Positions 10,001 to 17,978 of a stretch of 64,000 nucleotides of DNA are shown in pieces (positions within the stretch are counted from its first letter, which is position 1; each line of letters starts with the position of its first letter). The DNA lies in contig BLSF01000015.1 of NCBI GenBank assembly GCA_012862575.1, forward strand, positions 557,545 to 621,544, written 5' to 3'. This DNA comes from Parietichytrium sp. I65-24A. Taxonomy: Eukaryota; Sar; Bigyra; Thraustochytrida; Thraustochytriidae. The position numbers and the translations under genes were made by a program. Below the pieces are notes generated by a model. The model had not been told where the DNA came from and searched no databases. It saw nothing but the letters and a program-made list of their open reading frames with translations.

Positions 10001-10341
10001 TTCATCAGGTGCCCCGTGTGCAGCTCCCCGTTCGCGTACGGCGGTCCGTCGTGCAGAACGAACCGCGGACGCCCCGTGCGCGTACGCTGCCACTCGTAGA
10101 GCCTGCTAGTCGTACTCGCTACCGTCTCCAGCTCGCGCACCGCCGCGTTCGCGCGCATGGGGAAACCCGTCCGCGGCAGCGCCACCGACCCCTTGAACGC
10201 TTCCTTGTTCCCCCCTTCCGACCCCGGGGCAGACTTGCTCTTCTTCCCGCCGTTCTTCCTCTTCCCGCCCCTGAGTGTCCCCGGGGACACCTCCGCGGAG
10301 GACAGCCGCCGGCCCCAGCGCAACAGGAACGAGGGCCGCAT
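7057..10341 (-). CDS. IARS2: Isoleucyl-tRNA synthetase, mitochondrial/bacterial type
   Basis: 1094 residues starting at the ATG at 10341. The basic start MRPSFLLRWGRRLSS suggests a mitochondrial presequence. Class I signatures are DGPPYANGELHTGHLMNK (HIGH region, near residue 105) and KMSKSAGNV (near 727). The CP1 editing domain shows TTTPWTLLSNVAIAYNPD, and the acceptor-binding region shows YDWRTKRPVI and DEWCISRQRIWG. The C-terminus carries a CxxC...CxxC zinc finger (CKRC, CGRC), which is typical of bacterial IleRS. The enzyme charges tRNA-Ile and edits Val-tRNA-Ile. GC content is highest at the 5' end of the gene and falls towards the 3' end. A 7-bp AGGACCA array sits 18 bp upstream of the start. 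Confidence 0.95.
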   Translation of the reverse strand: MRPSFLLRWGRRLSSAEVSPGTLRGGKRKNGGKKSKSAPGSEGGNKEAFKGSVALPRTGFPMRANAAVRELETVASTTSRLYEWQRTRTGRPRFVLHDGPPYANGELHTGHLMNKVLKDMINRFQLLRGQRVHYAPGWDCHGLPIELKAIEKAKANTGKFDAGPKALRSLAREFARAAVENQRAGFQRWGVLAAWNDDGQMYRTMDAKYEARQLAVFGEMVKRGLVHRGLKPVYWSYSSKTALAEAEIEYVDNHESPSCYVDFRLDVPQGAEWGDSSPSSTLVRDLVADQRLAATIWTTTPWTLLSNVAIAYNPDMTYCLVAAGSSGVVRIIAKERVEDAGALFGNPLELLILGEIRGADLAKLVYTHPLEKPGTRNIYNMIPSSHVAADTGTGLVHTAPAHGQDDSNAWKTFGGSLEHCPCPIDDDGRFFEQKMQGKTREPVGDSNLWAQLVGHHIHGDGNRMILTLLNNVGALPVPPTSYFHRYPYDWRTKRPVIMRATEQWFINLTDLKPLANAALESVELYPAASRSRLTSMLQGRDEWCISRQRIWGVPIPALFKTLSGSDSLGSEFWLDEYVVAATVDAVAKNGTDWWFTAEDVESLVANEANKLRANAGLEPVLLPKEAGPDGSVWTWQRGKDTLDVWFDSGCSWRAVLEDEFDSPGDIVADVYLEGSDQHRGWFQSSLLTKLASTAPLHGQASGSGSGVSAPFKSLVTHGFLLDEHEMKMSKSAGNVIVPYDVINGKGSFAGEPAYGVDVMRLWVASTDFSGDVTLGKHIIKDISDQIRKIRNVTRFLLGNLSDFTPAKDNRERLEEMALQPIDRYLLDKTYRLVDEAISNYQTFRFRGVYTALLNFISTDLSALYSTCTKDRLYCDRLDDPARRAAQGVLWEVLQAVTLTSAPILCFTAEETFRFASQEVAFFAAEDVAEGEEHFSVFQSRLQHCPESWKMSAELSSWWDDALLVRHTVNRMLGDLRSDGKIKTSEQVNVFISRSEEGSEPGPERATVQNLLKSEAMAQGDAEKALENLLLVSQCLFGGPSVAETPSWSVVDETLGVKITIQPSEHVECKRCRRHSALPTNIQGLCGRCESVLDS

Positions 10342-10358
10342 CTTGACGCCCTACACGA

Positions 10359-10379
10359 AGGACCAAGGACCAAGGACCA
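10359..10379. repeat. 7-bp tandem array, unit AGGACCA
   Basis: Three perfect AGGACCA copies, 18 bp upstream of the minus-strand IleRS ATG. Confidence 0.9.
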
Positions 10380-11160
10380 AGCGCGTCGCTAACAACCGGG
10401 GGGTTGGTTTGAGCGAGCGCGTACCTTCCCGCGTCGCCGGGACTGCCAGGCTGACTCAAAGTGTCCGCGCTGCGTACGTGGCAAGCGTCCTCGCAAGTGC
10501 GCCTTACTCTCCTTTTTGTGTGGTAATTTTGCCCAGACATGCAGCGCTGCGCTGCTTAGTTTGATTTGCTACTGCCAAGCATAAGCTAAAGATCGGAGAG
10601 AACACTATGAATACCAGTAGACAAGGAAGGAAGGGTAGTGGAGGCCAGGCGTAGGCATAGGATAGCACGGAGGAATGTTCGTTTGTTCGAGTGTTGGAGT
10701 AGGATGGGTTAGCGGTACCGGAATAGGACCTCGGCGCAACTCATGTCGTTGTGACTGGATGGATGTCCGTGATCATCACGTCCGAGTGCGTTTGCAAAGT
10801 TAGGATCCCACTAGAAAGAGGCTATTGATCGGCGTTTCGGAGACGAGCAAAGGGAACTCTCTCTCTTTGGCGCGCCACAGGAACTTTCTTTGTGACGCGC
10901 GCGAGGAGTAAAAAGTTTCTTTTGGTGGTAGGTAGTTCATGAGGCTACCCAAGAACCGGCGCATTCTTACTTTTGATGCCATGAAGACTCGTACCAATTT
11001 CCGAAGAACCGAAAGCTGGCTACTATCTATGGTTTACTATAATTCTCCAAGTAGAATTAAAACGCTGGTTTTTTCGCCGTCACGAGGATACTCGAGGCCA
11101 GAGCAATCTTGAGAAATCAGGATCAACAAATCATCAACTCAAAAGGGAGAAAGAGCGAAA

Positions 11161-11192
11161 GTGACAAAGTGACAAAGTGACAAAGTGACAAA
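11161..11192. repeat. 8-bp tandem array, unit GTGACAAA
   Basis: Four perfect GTGACAAA copies followed by the degenerate GGGACCAA, about 150 bp upstream of the SNF2-LRR ATG. Confidence 0.92.
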
Positions 11193-11338
11193 GGGACCAA
11201 GGTGCGAAAGAGCGAGCGGAGAAAACAGGCAGAGACAGAGACGGAGACGGAAACAGCATCGGGACGAGTGGCGAGTGCGCCCAAGCGCGGCGCTAGGGCA
11301 CTCAGCACGCAGGAGAAGGGGTTTGGGACGACGTCGAG

Positions 11339-14300
11339 ATGGGCAAGAAGCTGCTACTGTACCTCAGCGACAGCAGCGATGAGGAGGAGCCGCAGCGAAA
11401 GAAGAGCAGAGTGACGGACGATGTGGAAGAGTCTCTGGCGCCGGACGACGCCAAGAGCCACAATGAATCCGACGTCCAAGTGGAAAGCAAGTCGCGGGAT
11501 TCCGGAGAGTTGTCCAAGGACGAAGCAGGCCAAGTGGAGGAGGGAGATGATGACATGGGCGTGCAGGGCGAGGAGGAAGAGGATGAAATGGAGGAAGAGG
11601 ATGATGAGTTTGAAGAACTTGATGACGATGAAGAGACCAAGGAGGACGTCGAGGCTCGGAAGAAGATGTATCAAGCTCTGAGAAGCATGGAGAGAACCAC
11701 GAGCAAGACAATTCTGGAGCTTTGCAAAATTCCTTCCAAGCTTAAAGCAAACTTGCATCCACATCAGCACACTGCTCTCTCTTGGATGTACAATTCTGAG
11801 CTGAAGAACCAGTGCGGCTTGCTTGCTGACGACCAAGGTCTTGGGAAGACCATTGAGTCCATCAGTCTCATCTTGAAGAGTACCCCAAAGTTCTGGGCAC
11901 AGCACACCAAAACTGAGCGTTCTGAAATACCCGACTGCACGCTCTGCGTCCTACCAATTTCCCTTCTCAAGCAATGGAGAGCGGAGATAGAAAAGTTCTC
12001 GGATCTTCGGGTTGCGACTTATCACGGGCTTAATGACTCGGAGAAGATTCAATTTTTTGAGGAGTTTGACAGTGGAATGTTTGATGTGGTGCTAACGACC
12101 TATGCAATCATGCGGCTGGAAGGAGGCAAGAAAAAGTCCCATCGTTTTGACCGGCACGGCGAACTTGAGCAGCGCGAGTATCTTGCTGGCAAGGTACTGC
12201 GCAACCGTTTTGGCCCAGCCAATCCGAAAGAAGTGAAGGAGTGGGAAGAGCTCGGGCCGCTTTTTCGTCGGCAGTGGTTCAGAGTGATTCTGGACGAGTC
12301 TCACATCATCAAGAACTCGGTCACTGCAACTTATCGTGCCGCGTGCCGCCTTCTGGCCATTCACCGATGGTGCCTCACTGGCACTCCAATCCACAACAAC
12401 ATGGATGAACTGTACTCGCAACTTTCATTTCTTGCAAACGTGGATGCTTGCAAGGACAAAAGGACTTGGAATGGTGAGATCTCGAAACCAATCCAACTTG
12501 CCATAAAGTATCGCGCAGGCCGAATGCGCAGCGCGCTAGTAGAGAGGGCAGAAGCTCGCGCTTGGAAAAGACTTAGCCAAATTGTTGAAAAGTTCGTTCT
12601 TCGGCGAACCAAGAACTCCGATGCTCCTAACGGGCTTTTGTCGCTTGTGCCGCTTCCTCAAAAGGAGACCCGGATTCGCAGAATTCCAATGAGCGAATCC
12701 GAGAAGGCAGACTACCAAAGACTTTATCGGTGTTCCAAGTTAGCGTTCCTCAGTGCGACCAAGGCCAGCGACGTACTCTCAGACATCCTCAGAAGTGTTT
12801 TTGTTTGGCTTTTAAGGTTGCGCCAATTCTGTGACCATCCATTGCTCATTGCTCGTGCCTTTGAAGAAGATGAGATGTTTGTTAAAGTTGAGCGAGACGA
12901 CGAGGATGTCATTGGAGCTGGCGAAGGTTCCGACGGGGAGGCTTCCGCTGATGAGGACTTGGACGGTTCGGCCCCTGAACATGGCAAGAGAAACAGGAGA
13001 GCAGCCAAATCCTCCTTGCTCAAGGCTGAATACCCTTCATCCGGAGACGCCGAGGTGAAGTCTGAAATGGGGGTTTCGGGGAATCCCGTAGGGGTGAAAG
13101 CCGAAATGGGAGCGCTCGAACACGCAGACTTTAAGCTTGAGGACGAAGGAGCTTTCGTTGAACAAAAATCGCGCCCATTCTTGGAGAGGTTCCAACAGTT
13201 TTTGGCAGTCGGCGCCAAGATTCCGAACATCGGAGCTGGTGACTCGGAGGGCGGCCAAGCAATCGGGGACACCCCTATCCGGATGTGGAATAGCAGCAAG
13301 ATACAAGCTTTGCTCGAGGACCTTGCCGCTCTTCGAAGCGCTGATGGCCGGATGAAGGTGTTAATCTTTTCTCAATTCACAAAATACATGGATCTTGTGC
13401 AGCACGTAATTGCCGGCGAAGGTTATGAGTTTGTAAGGTTGGACGGAACGATGAATCAAGATGAGCGACAAACTTCCATTGACAGATTTCACAACGATTC
13501 AAACATCTCTGTGTTTCTTATCAGCCTCAGAGCCGGCGGCCTCGGATTAAATCTGATTGCCGCCACACACGCCTTCATTCTGGACCCGTGGTGGAATTGC
13601 AGCCTTGAACACCAAGCCGTTGATCGTGTGCACAGAATTGGCCAGTTGTCAGTCGTGAACGTGGTTCGCTACATCATGAACGACACCATCGAGCAGGACA
13701 TGCTCAAGATGCAGGAAAAGAAGCAGGCTCTCAGCGCCGGGGCGTTCTCAGAGAAATTCCCTGATGCCAAGACGCTTACTGTCAAAGACCTCAAGAATAT
13801 CTTTAAACACAAAACTGACAACGACGAGGTTGTAGATGGAATCAAAAAGGCGTCAAAGGAAGTCCGGGAAGAAATGGCGCAACGAGAGAAGCAGAGTGAG
13901 ATGAATAAGCTTTGTGACAGCCTTGAAGCCCGCCTTGGTGACAACAGAGATCTTACACACTCGGCGATGGACACAGCCTTTATTAAGCCGCTTTGGAGCA
14001 TGTGCGCATCAAAGGCGCTCAAGCTTGACAGCGAACAGCAGCTTAAAGTCTGCCAAAACATGAAGAGCGTGGCCGAACGAATGGATTTAGAGTCCACGGG
14101 CTGGACGCTAGAAGGAACTGAAACCCTGCACAAGGTTCTCCGGAACCTCACCCAGAATCCCCTTGCACAACGCAGCATTCTGCAGGCGCAACTGTCAGCT
14201 GAACTTCCCATTGTCCACATAGACGGCCGCATTCCCGGCGCTCTTTCTTCTCAACTTCTGAGCGACATTTGCTTTAAAGCTGAACATCTGACCAGCCTCG

Positions 14301-15595
14301 TCCTGTATAAGTGCGCCATCTTGAAAGCAGAACATGTAAAGGACATCGGCGAGAGGTTGCCTAATTTGACGCAGCTCCATTTGATAAAGTGTGGGCACAT
14401 TCTCGATGACTCTCTGGTGGCCAACCTTATGGGGACATGCTCGCAACTTGAAGATGTCAACTTTTCATGTGCGTACAAACTTTTGCGACCGGATGAAGTC
14501 TTTTCAAAGCCGAGGCTGCGCAAAATTGATTTGAGCTACTGCCACGAGATGCGCTTCCCCATTGACAGTGGCGAGTACATTGGGTGGGAAGCACTTTATA
14601 GTTTGGAAGAGCTCAACCTTTCGCATTGCAGAAATCTGCTAGGACACAAGCGCAGCACAACGCTGGAATTTTTTGGAACAAAAGGCACTGCCGTGGACGA
14701 GCGCATCGCCAGAGTTTTCTCTCGTGCCTCCAGGCTACAGAAGCTTGTTCTTGCTGGATGGGATGCGCATCAAATGAGTGAAAAGGTCGTCAACGCCATT
14801 ACTCAAAATCTCTATTCTCTTGAGCACTTGGATATCTCTGATGCTGCGAGTGTTTTCAGGCATCGTCATTTCCTCAGTGACCTCTCCCGATCTGCGACCA
14901 AGCTCCAGGTTCTCAAACTTGATTATTGTCAAGTCGAGACTACATCATTCCTGAAAACTCAGCGAGAGGAGGAGCAGTGGAAGCTTCAGACGGTCTACGT
15001 TTCTAGTCTTTCAAAAGAGCTCTCGGAAGACGCCGAGACTGGCGGGGCAGCACCAATGCCCTCTATGCACTCTGATCCTACAGAGGGCCAGTCTTCTCTT
15101 GAGGAGTTTGAAGGAGAAGTTTCTGCCAAATTAGCTTCAGGCAACTTCAGGTTGGAGGTGTCTGACAGGTTTACACTAGATGATGAAGAAGATAGGCCCG
15201 AGAAAAGAGACAAATACTTTTTGAGCGCATTGCGAGGCCTGCAGGCGATTGCAAAGCTTCCAGACCTCAAAGAGTTGCATTTGACCTTGGTGAACGCTGT
15301 GGATCGATCAACCATAGACCAGCTAGCCAAGCATACCACAGGCATCACAAGTTTGACTCTGAGCGGGTGCTCGTCGATGACGTTGAACGACTTGAAAGGC
15401 CTCTTTGCATTGAAATCGCTACAGCGCCTAGACCTGTCTTGGTGCCGAAGCGCGACCTCCCAATTTGTACTTCAATTAGTCGAGGAGTTGCCGCTCCTCG
15501 AATTGCTGCGTCTATGGGGCTTTGACGCGCAAGAGCTGGACCTTGACGTTAGGAAAATTATGCATTCACGGCCAAGCCTTAGTATTCAGACTTGA
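11339..15595 (+). CDS. SNF2-family ATPase fused to leucine-rich repeats (Rad16/Rad7-like fusion)
   Basis: 1418 residues. Residues 25-105 are strongly acidic. The SNF2 core follows: ADDQGLGKT (motif I, about 161-169), DESH (about 319), LTGTPIHNN (about 346), then VLIFSQF (about 673), RAGGLGLNL (about 731) and DRVHRIGQ (about 761), so both RecA lobes are complete. The segment between the lobes (about 510-625) is an acidic linker with five PsiKxE SUMO consensus sites and no RING cysteines. Residues about 900-1418 are cysteine-containing LRRs (SLVLYKCAILKAEHV, LTQLHLIKCGHIL, KIDLSYCHEM, SLTLSGCSSMTLNDLKGL), like F-box/AMN1/Rad7 repeats. In yeast, Rad16 (SNF2 with RING) and Rad7 (LRR) are separate partners in global-genome excision repair. 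That this protein joins both roles is inference; the SNF2 and LRR calls are firm. Confidence 0.85.
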   Translation: MGKKLLLYLSDSSDEEEPQRKKSRVTDDVEESLAPDDAKSHNESDVQVESKSRDSGELSKDEAGQVEEGDDDMGVQGEEEEDEMEEEDDEFEELDDDEETKEDVEARKKMYQALRSMERTTSKTILELCKIPSKLKANLHPHQHTALSWMYNSELKNQCGLLADDQGLGKTIESISLILKSTPKFWAQHTKTERSEIPDCTLCVLPISLLKQWRAEIEKFSDLRVATYHGLNDSEKIQFFEEFDSGMFDVVLTTYAIMRLEGGKKKSHRFDRHGELEQREYLAGKVLRNRFGPANPKEVKEWEELGPLFRRQWFRVILDESHIIKNSVTATYRAACRLLAIHRWCLTGTPIHNNMDELYSQLSFLANVDACKDKRTWNGEISKPIQLAIKYRAGRMRSALVERAEARAWKRLSQIVEKFVLRRTKNSDAPNGLLSLVPLPQKETRIRRIPMSESEKADYQRLYRCSKLAFLSATKASDVLSDILRSVFVWLLRLRQFCDHPLLIARAFEEDEMFVKVERDDEDVIGAGEGSDGEASADEDLDGSAPEHGKRNRRAAKSSLLKAEYPSSGDAEVKSEMGVSGNPVGVKAEMGALEHADFKLEDEGAFVEQKSRPFLERFQQFLAVGAKIPNIGAGDSEGGQAIGDTPIRMWNSSKIQALLEDLAALRSADGRMKVLIFSQFTKYMDLVQHVIAGEGYEFVRLDGTMNQDERQTSIDRFHNDSNISVFLISLRAGGLGLNLIAATHAFILDPWWNCSLEHQAVDRVHRIGQLSVVNVVRYIMNDTIEQDMLKMQEKKQALSAGAFSEKFPDAKTLTVKDLKNIFKHKTDNDEVVDGIKKASKEVREEMAQREKQSEMNKLCDSLEARLGDNRDLTHSAMDTAFIKPLWSMCASKALKLDSEQQLKVCQNMKSVAERMDLESTGWTLEGTETLHKVLRNLTQNPLAQRSILQAQLSAELPIVHIDGRIPGALSSQLLSDICFKAEHLTSLVLYKCAILKAEHVKDIGERLPNLTQLHLIKCGHILDDSLVANLMGTCSQLEDVNFSCAYKLLRPDEVFSKPRLRKIDLSYCHEMRFPIDSGEYIGWEALYSLEELNLSHCRNLLGHKRSTTLEFFGTKGTAVDERIARVFSRASRLQKLVLAGWDAHQMSEKVVNAITQNLYSLEHLDISDAASVFRHRHFLSDLSRSATKLQVLKLDYCQVETTSFLKTQREEEQWKLQTVYVSSLSKELSEDAETGGAAPMPSMHSDPTEGQSSLEEFEGEVSAKLASGNFRLEVSDRFTLDDEEDRPEKRDKYFLSALRGLQAIAKLPDLKELHLTLVNAVDRSTIDQLAKHTTGITSLTLSGCSSMTLNDLKGLFALKSLQRLDLSWCRSATSQFVLQLVEELPLLELLRLWGFDAQELDLDVRKIMHSRPSLSIQT

Positions 15596-15742
15596 GTGGG
15601 TGGATTCGCAGTCAGTTCGTTCTGTGTTGTATATTGATCTTCCTTCCTTCTGTTTTTGCCTTTTCTTGCGTGGTGGTAGTCGACATGCGAGGACCCAAAT
15701 ATTGCAAAATGGAAGTTCTTCTTACTTACACAAAATACTGAT

Positions 15743-16270
15743 TCAAAAGAGCCCTATTGCTCGATCAAGAGTCAACCCTATCCGAGCCTCAGCTTGGTCT
15801 AAGTCCTCCTCCGAGGTTAGGTTCGTCAGCAACGGGTCCTGCCCGCCCTCGGGCTCCCCGGCGACTTGCCGCTCATAGGTCTCCAGAAGATTATTGCACA
15901 GCTCATCAGTTGTATACGTGCTTTTCCAAGGGCAAATTAAAGCGTGCTTTGATCGCAGCTGCTTCGCAAAGGCGGCGGCGTCGTCCCCATCATGAAACAC
16001 GAGCCTCTCGTGGCAAACGGCACACTCTAAGGTGTCCAAGCCCACATTCTCCCATCCGAAAGCTGCACACAACGATTTCCTCAGCAGGTGGGCTTTGTTG
16101 AACCATTTGAGAGCGCTAAAAGAGCTCACTCTCTCTTTCAGGCCCTCCAAGTCCCACGGGCGCAGCTTGCGCACTGCTGCAGGCCCGTCCCGCTCGACGC
16201 TGGCGCAGGACACGTTGTCCGCCCACGTCGCCAGCGCTTTGTCCACGCGAGCCGCCAGGTCCTCCCCCAT
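15743..16270 (-). CDS. C3HC zinc finger protein, ZC3HC1/NIPA-like
   Basis: 175 residues from the ATG at 16270. The frame opens further upstream from a GTG, but that part is translated TTCACAC repeat and unlikely to be protein. The zf-C3HC domain is clear: RPWDLEGLKERVSSF, LKWFNKAHLL, then a cysteine in SLCAAFGWENV, a CxxC pair in LECAVCHERLVF, and H and C ligands in SKHALICPW. This BIR-related fold defines NIPA/ZC3HC1 and fungal Rsm1, which act at the nuclear pore basket and in mRNA export. The usual second (Rsm1) domain is absent: the protein ends about 65 residues after the zinc finger. It may be a short single-domain relative or have an unrecognised downstream exon. Confidence 0.72.
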   Translation of the reverse strand: MGEDLAARVDKALATWADNVSCASVERDGPAAVRKLRPWDLEGLKERVSSFSALKWFNKAHLLRKSLCAAFGWENVGLDTLECAVCHERLVFHDGDDAAAFAKQLRSKHALICPWKSTYTTDELCNNLLETYERQVAGEPEGGQDPLLTNLTSEEDLDQAEARIGLTLDRAIGLF

Positions 16271-16390
16271 CGCCTTGAACGAGCCTTGTGGCCACTCGCT
16301 AATCAGCGCTCCCTTTGCCTCCCTTGCACACGCACCTTCTTGCCCAATGCCAGCCAGCCAAGGTCCCTCCCTATTGGATTTGGCTTGGCC

Positions 16391-16460
16391 TTCACACAAT
16401 TCACACAATTCACACTTCACACTTCACACTCGCAAACAGCAGACTCAGTGTACTCAGTGC
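16391..16460. repeat. TTCACAC(AA) array and a 9-bp ACTCAGTGY pair
   Basis: TTCACACAA occurs at 16391-16399 and 16400-16408, followed by three TTCACAC units to 16429. ACTCAGTGT and ACTCAGTGC lie at 16443-16451 and 16452-16460. All are upstream of the minus-strand zinc finger gene. Confidence 0.9.
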
Positions 16461-17405
16461 TCACGATCAGTGCTCGCCATGCGTCTGTCACCTCATCCTC
16501 TTCTTCATCATCGAATGAATAATAATAAACACTAATTACTGACTATGGATCGCTACTGGGATTAATCATCTCAATGGGCCGAGGGAGGACACTTGAGGAC
16601 TTGGGGCAGTGAGTGGGTTTGTTTGCTGAGAGTGAATTCTGACATGTGAAGTGGATTTATAATTTATAATTCTCGATTCTGAAGTACCGGCACTAAGTTT
16701 ATTTTCTAAACTTTTGCTCAAGTTGAGACTGTGAATTTCGGGACTCGGAGTTCCGGCCTCAACATCTGCAAAGCGTGGAGAGAAGAGGCAGCTTTGCAAG
16801 CTCTTGTCCACGCTGGTGGTCTACCTTCTGGGTCGGCGGCTCTGGTTGGCGTGCCTTGCTGCAAAGGTCTATACTGAAATGATGGCGGGACGACAATTGC
16901 GCTACTTCTCTGTATGAAGGACTCCCTCCATTGATTGGCGGAATTGGAACCAAGCGGGTTTATCTCCGTATTGGGCTTAGTACGAGTAGCAGTCGATACG
17001 AAGGTCCATTCTTCTGTTCACGAACAAATGAATTTGCAACGGAAATTTGGTCTTGTTGAATTTCAGAATAATCAATCCATCCAGAGTTTAGAACTCAATG
17101 CCACAAGGACGATCAAGGGTGCGAGCAACCTGAGCAAGCGGCCCTATGAGTCCTGCGAGACCACTGAGACCACACGACCAACAAATACCAACCAAGATAA
17201 CTCGAATCGAACGCGAGGCAGATCTTGCGAGTGCATTCATCACCTTCAAACAAACGACCCACACGCCTCCTCGCCTTCTAGGGGCCCATCTACCCCCCGC
17301 GATAACCTCCTTAGCTAAATCTATTTCCCGTAGCTACGACTACACTTGCGGCGAGGTCGGCACCCAGCAACGCTGTAACGGCTCCAGATTCTCTCCTTTG
17401 TTTGC

Positions 17406-17433
17406 CTCTCTCTCTCTCTCTCTCTCTCTCTCT
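17406..17433. repeat. (CT)14 microsatellite
   Basis: An uninterrupted run of CT dinucleotides about 550 bp upstream of the dynein start. Confidence 0.95.
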
Positions 17434-17690
17434 AAGAAGCGCGTGGGAGACCTAGTCCGCGGTACTCAGTACCGGGTACTTGCGAAACAGCGGCCGGCAA
17501 CAAAACAGCAGGAGAAACGCGGCAAAGAGAGAGACAGAGAGCAGAGAGAGAGCGCGCGAGAGAGAAGAGAGAAGAGAGAGAGAGAGAGACAGCGCGGAGA
17601 CTCTCCCGCTCGCTCGAAGCGTGTCAAGTTGCAGCTCCATTGCTCGCCTTCCTTCTCTTATTATTTCCCCGTCCCGTTTCCTCCCTTGCT

Positions 17691-17769
17691 TGGTCGCTTG
17701 GTCGCTTGCTTGCTTGGTCGCTTGCTTGCTTGGTTGATTGACTGATTGATTGCTTGATTGATTGATTGC
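17691..17769. repeat. Degenerate TTGC/TTGA/TCGC tetranucleotide tract
   Basis: A run of CTTGGTCG, CTTGCTTG and GATTGATT blocks with a 4-bp period, about 210-290 bp upstream of the dynein ATG, in the likely leader or promoter. Confidence 0.85.
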
Positions 17770-17882
17770 TGCAGGAGTTGCCGGAGAGAGGCGGCAGAGA
17801 GCGGTGCACGACTGCGAAGTGGCCAGCCAACTCAGGTCAACGCAGCAAACGGAACGGAGGGAAAGCGGACCGCGGGACGAAG

Positions 17883-17908
17883 TGGAGCGTTTGGAGCGTT
17901 TGGAGCGG
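17883..17908. repeat. 9-bp tandem array, unit TGGAGCGTT
   Basis: Two perfect copies (17883-17891, 17892-17900) and a partial third, about 70 bp upstream of the dynein ATG. Confidence 0.9.
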
Positions 17909-17978
17909 TGAGCGGTGAGAGGTCGGCCAAGGGGAGGTCCAAAGTGGAGTAGAAAGGGGCAAGGACAAGGAGCACAAG

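Larger units (their letters stand above)
10342..11338. other. Divergent intergenic spacer
   Basis: This 1-kb spacer lies between divergently transcribed IleRS and SNF2-LRR genes. It holds the AGGACCA triplet at 10359-10379 next to the IleRS start and the GTGACAAA array upstream of the SNF2 start. A purine-rich leader (GAGACAGAGACGGAGACGG) follows near 11231-11250. I see no coding frame. Confidence 0.6.
16271..17978. other. Divergent intergenic spacer and dynein leader, repeat-rich
   Basis: This 1.7-kb spacer carries the promoters of the zinc finger gene and the dynein gene. It contains TTCACAC(AA) repeats (16391-16429), a 9-bp ACTCAGTGY pair (16443-16460), a (CT)n run (17406-17433), a GTACTCAGTACCGGGTAC cluster near 17462, a GA-rich tract at about 17521-17600, a TTGC/TTGA tract at about 17691-17769 and a 9-bp array at 17883-17908. 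Open frames here are low-complexity translations and I reject them. Confidence 0.6.
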
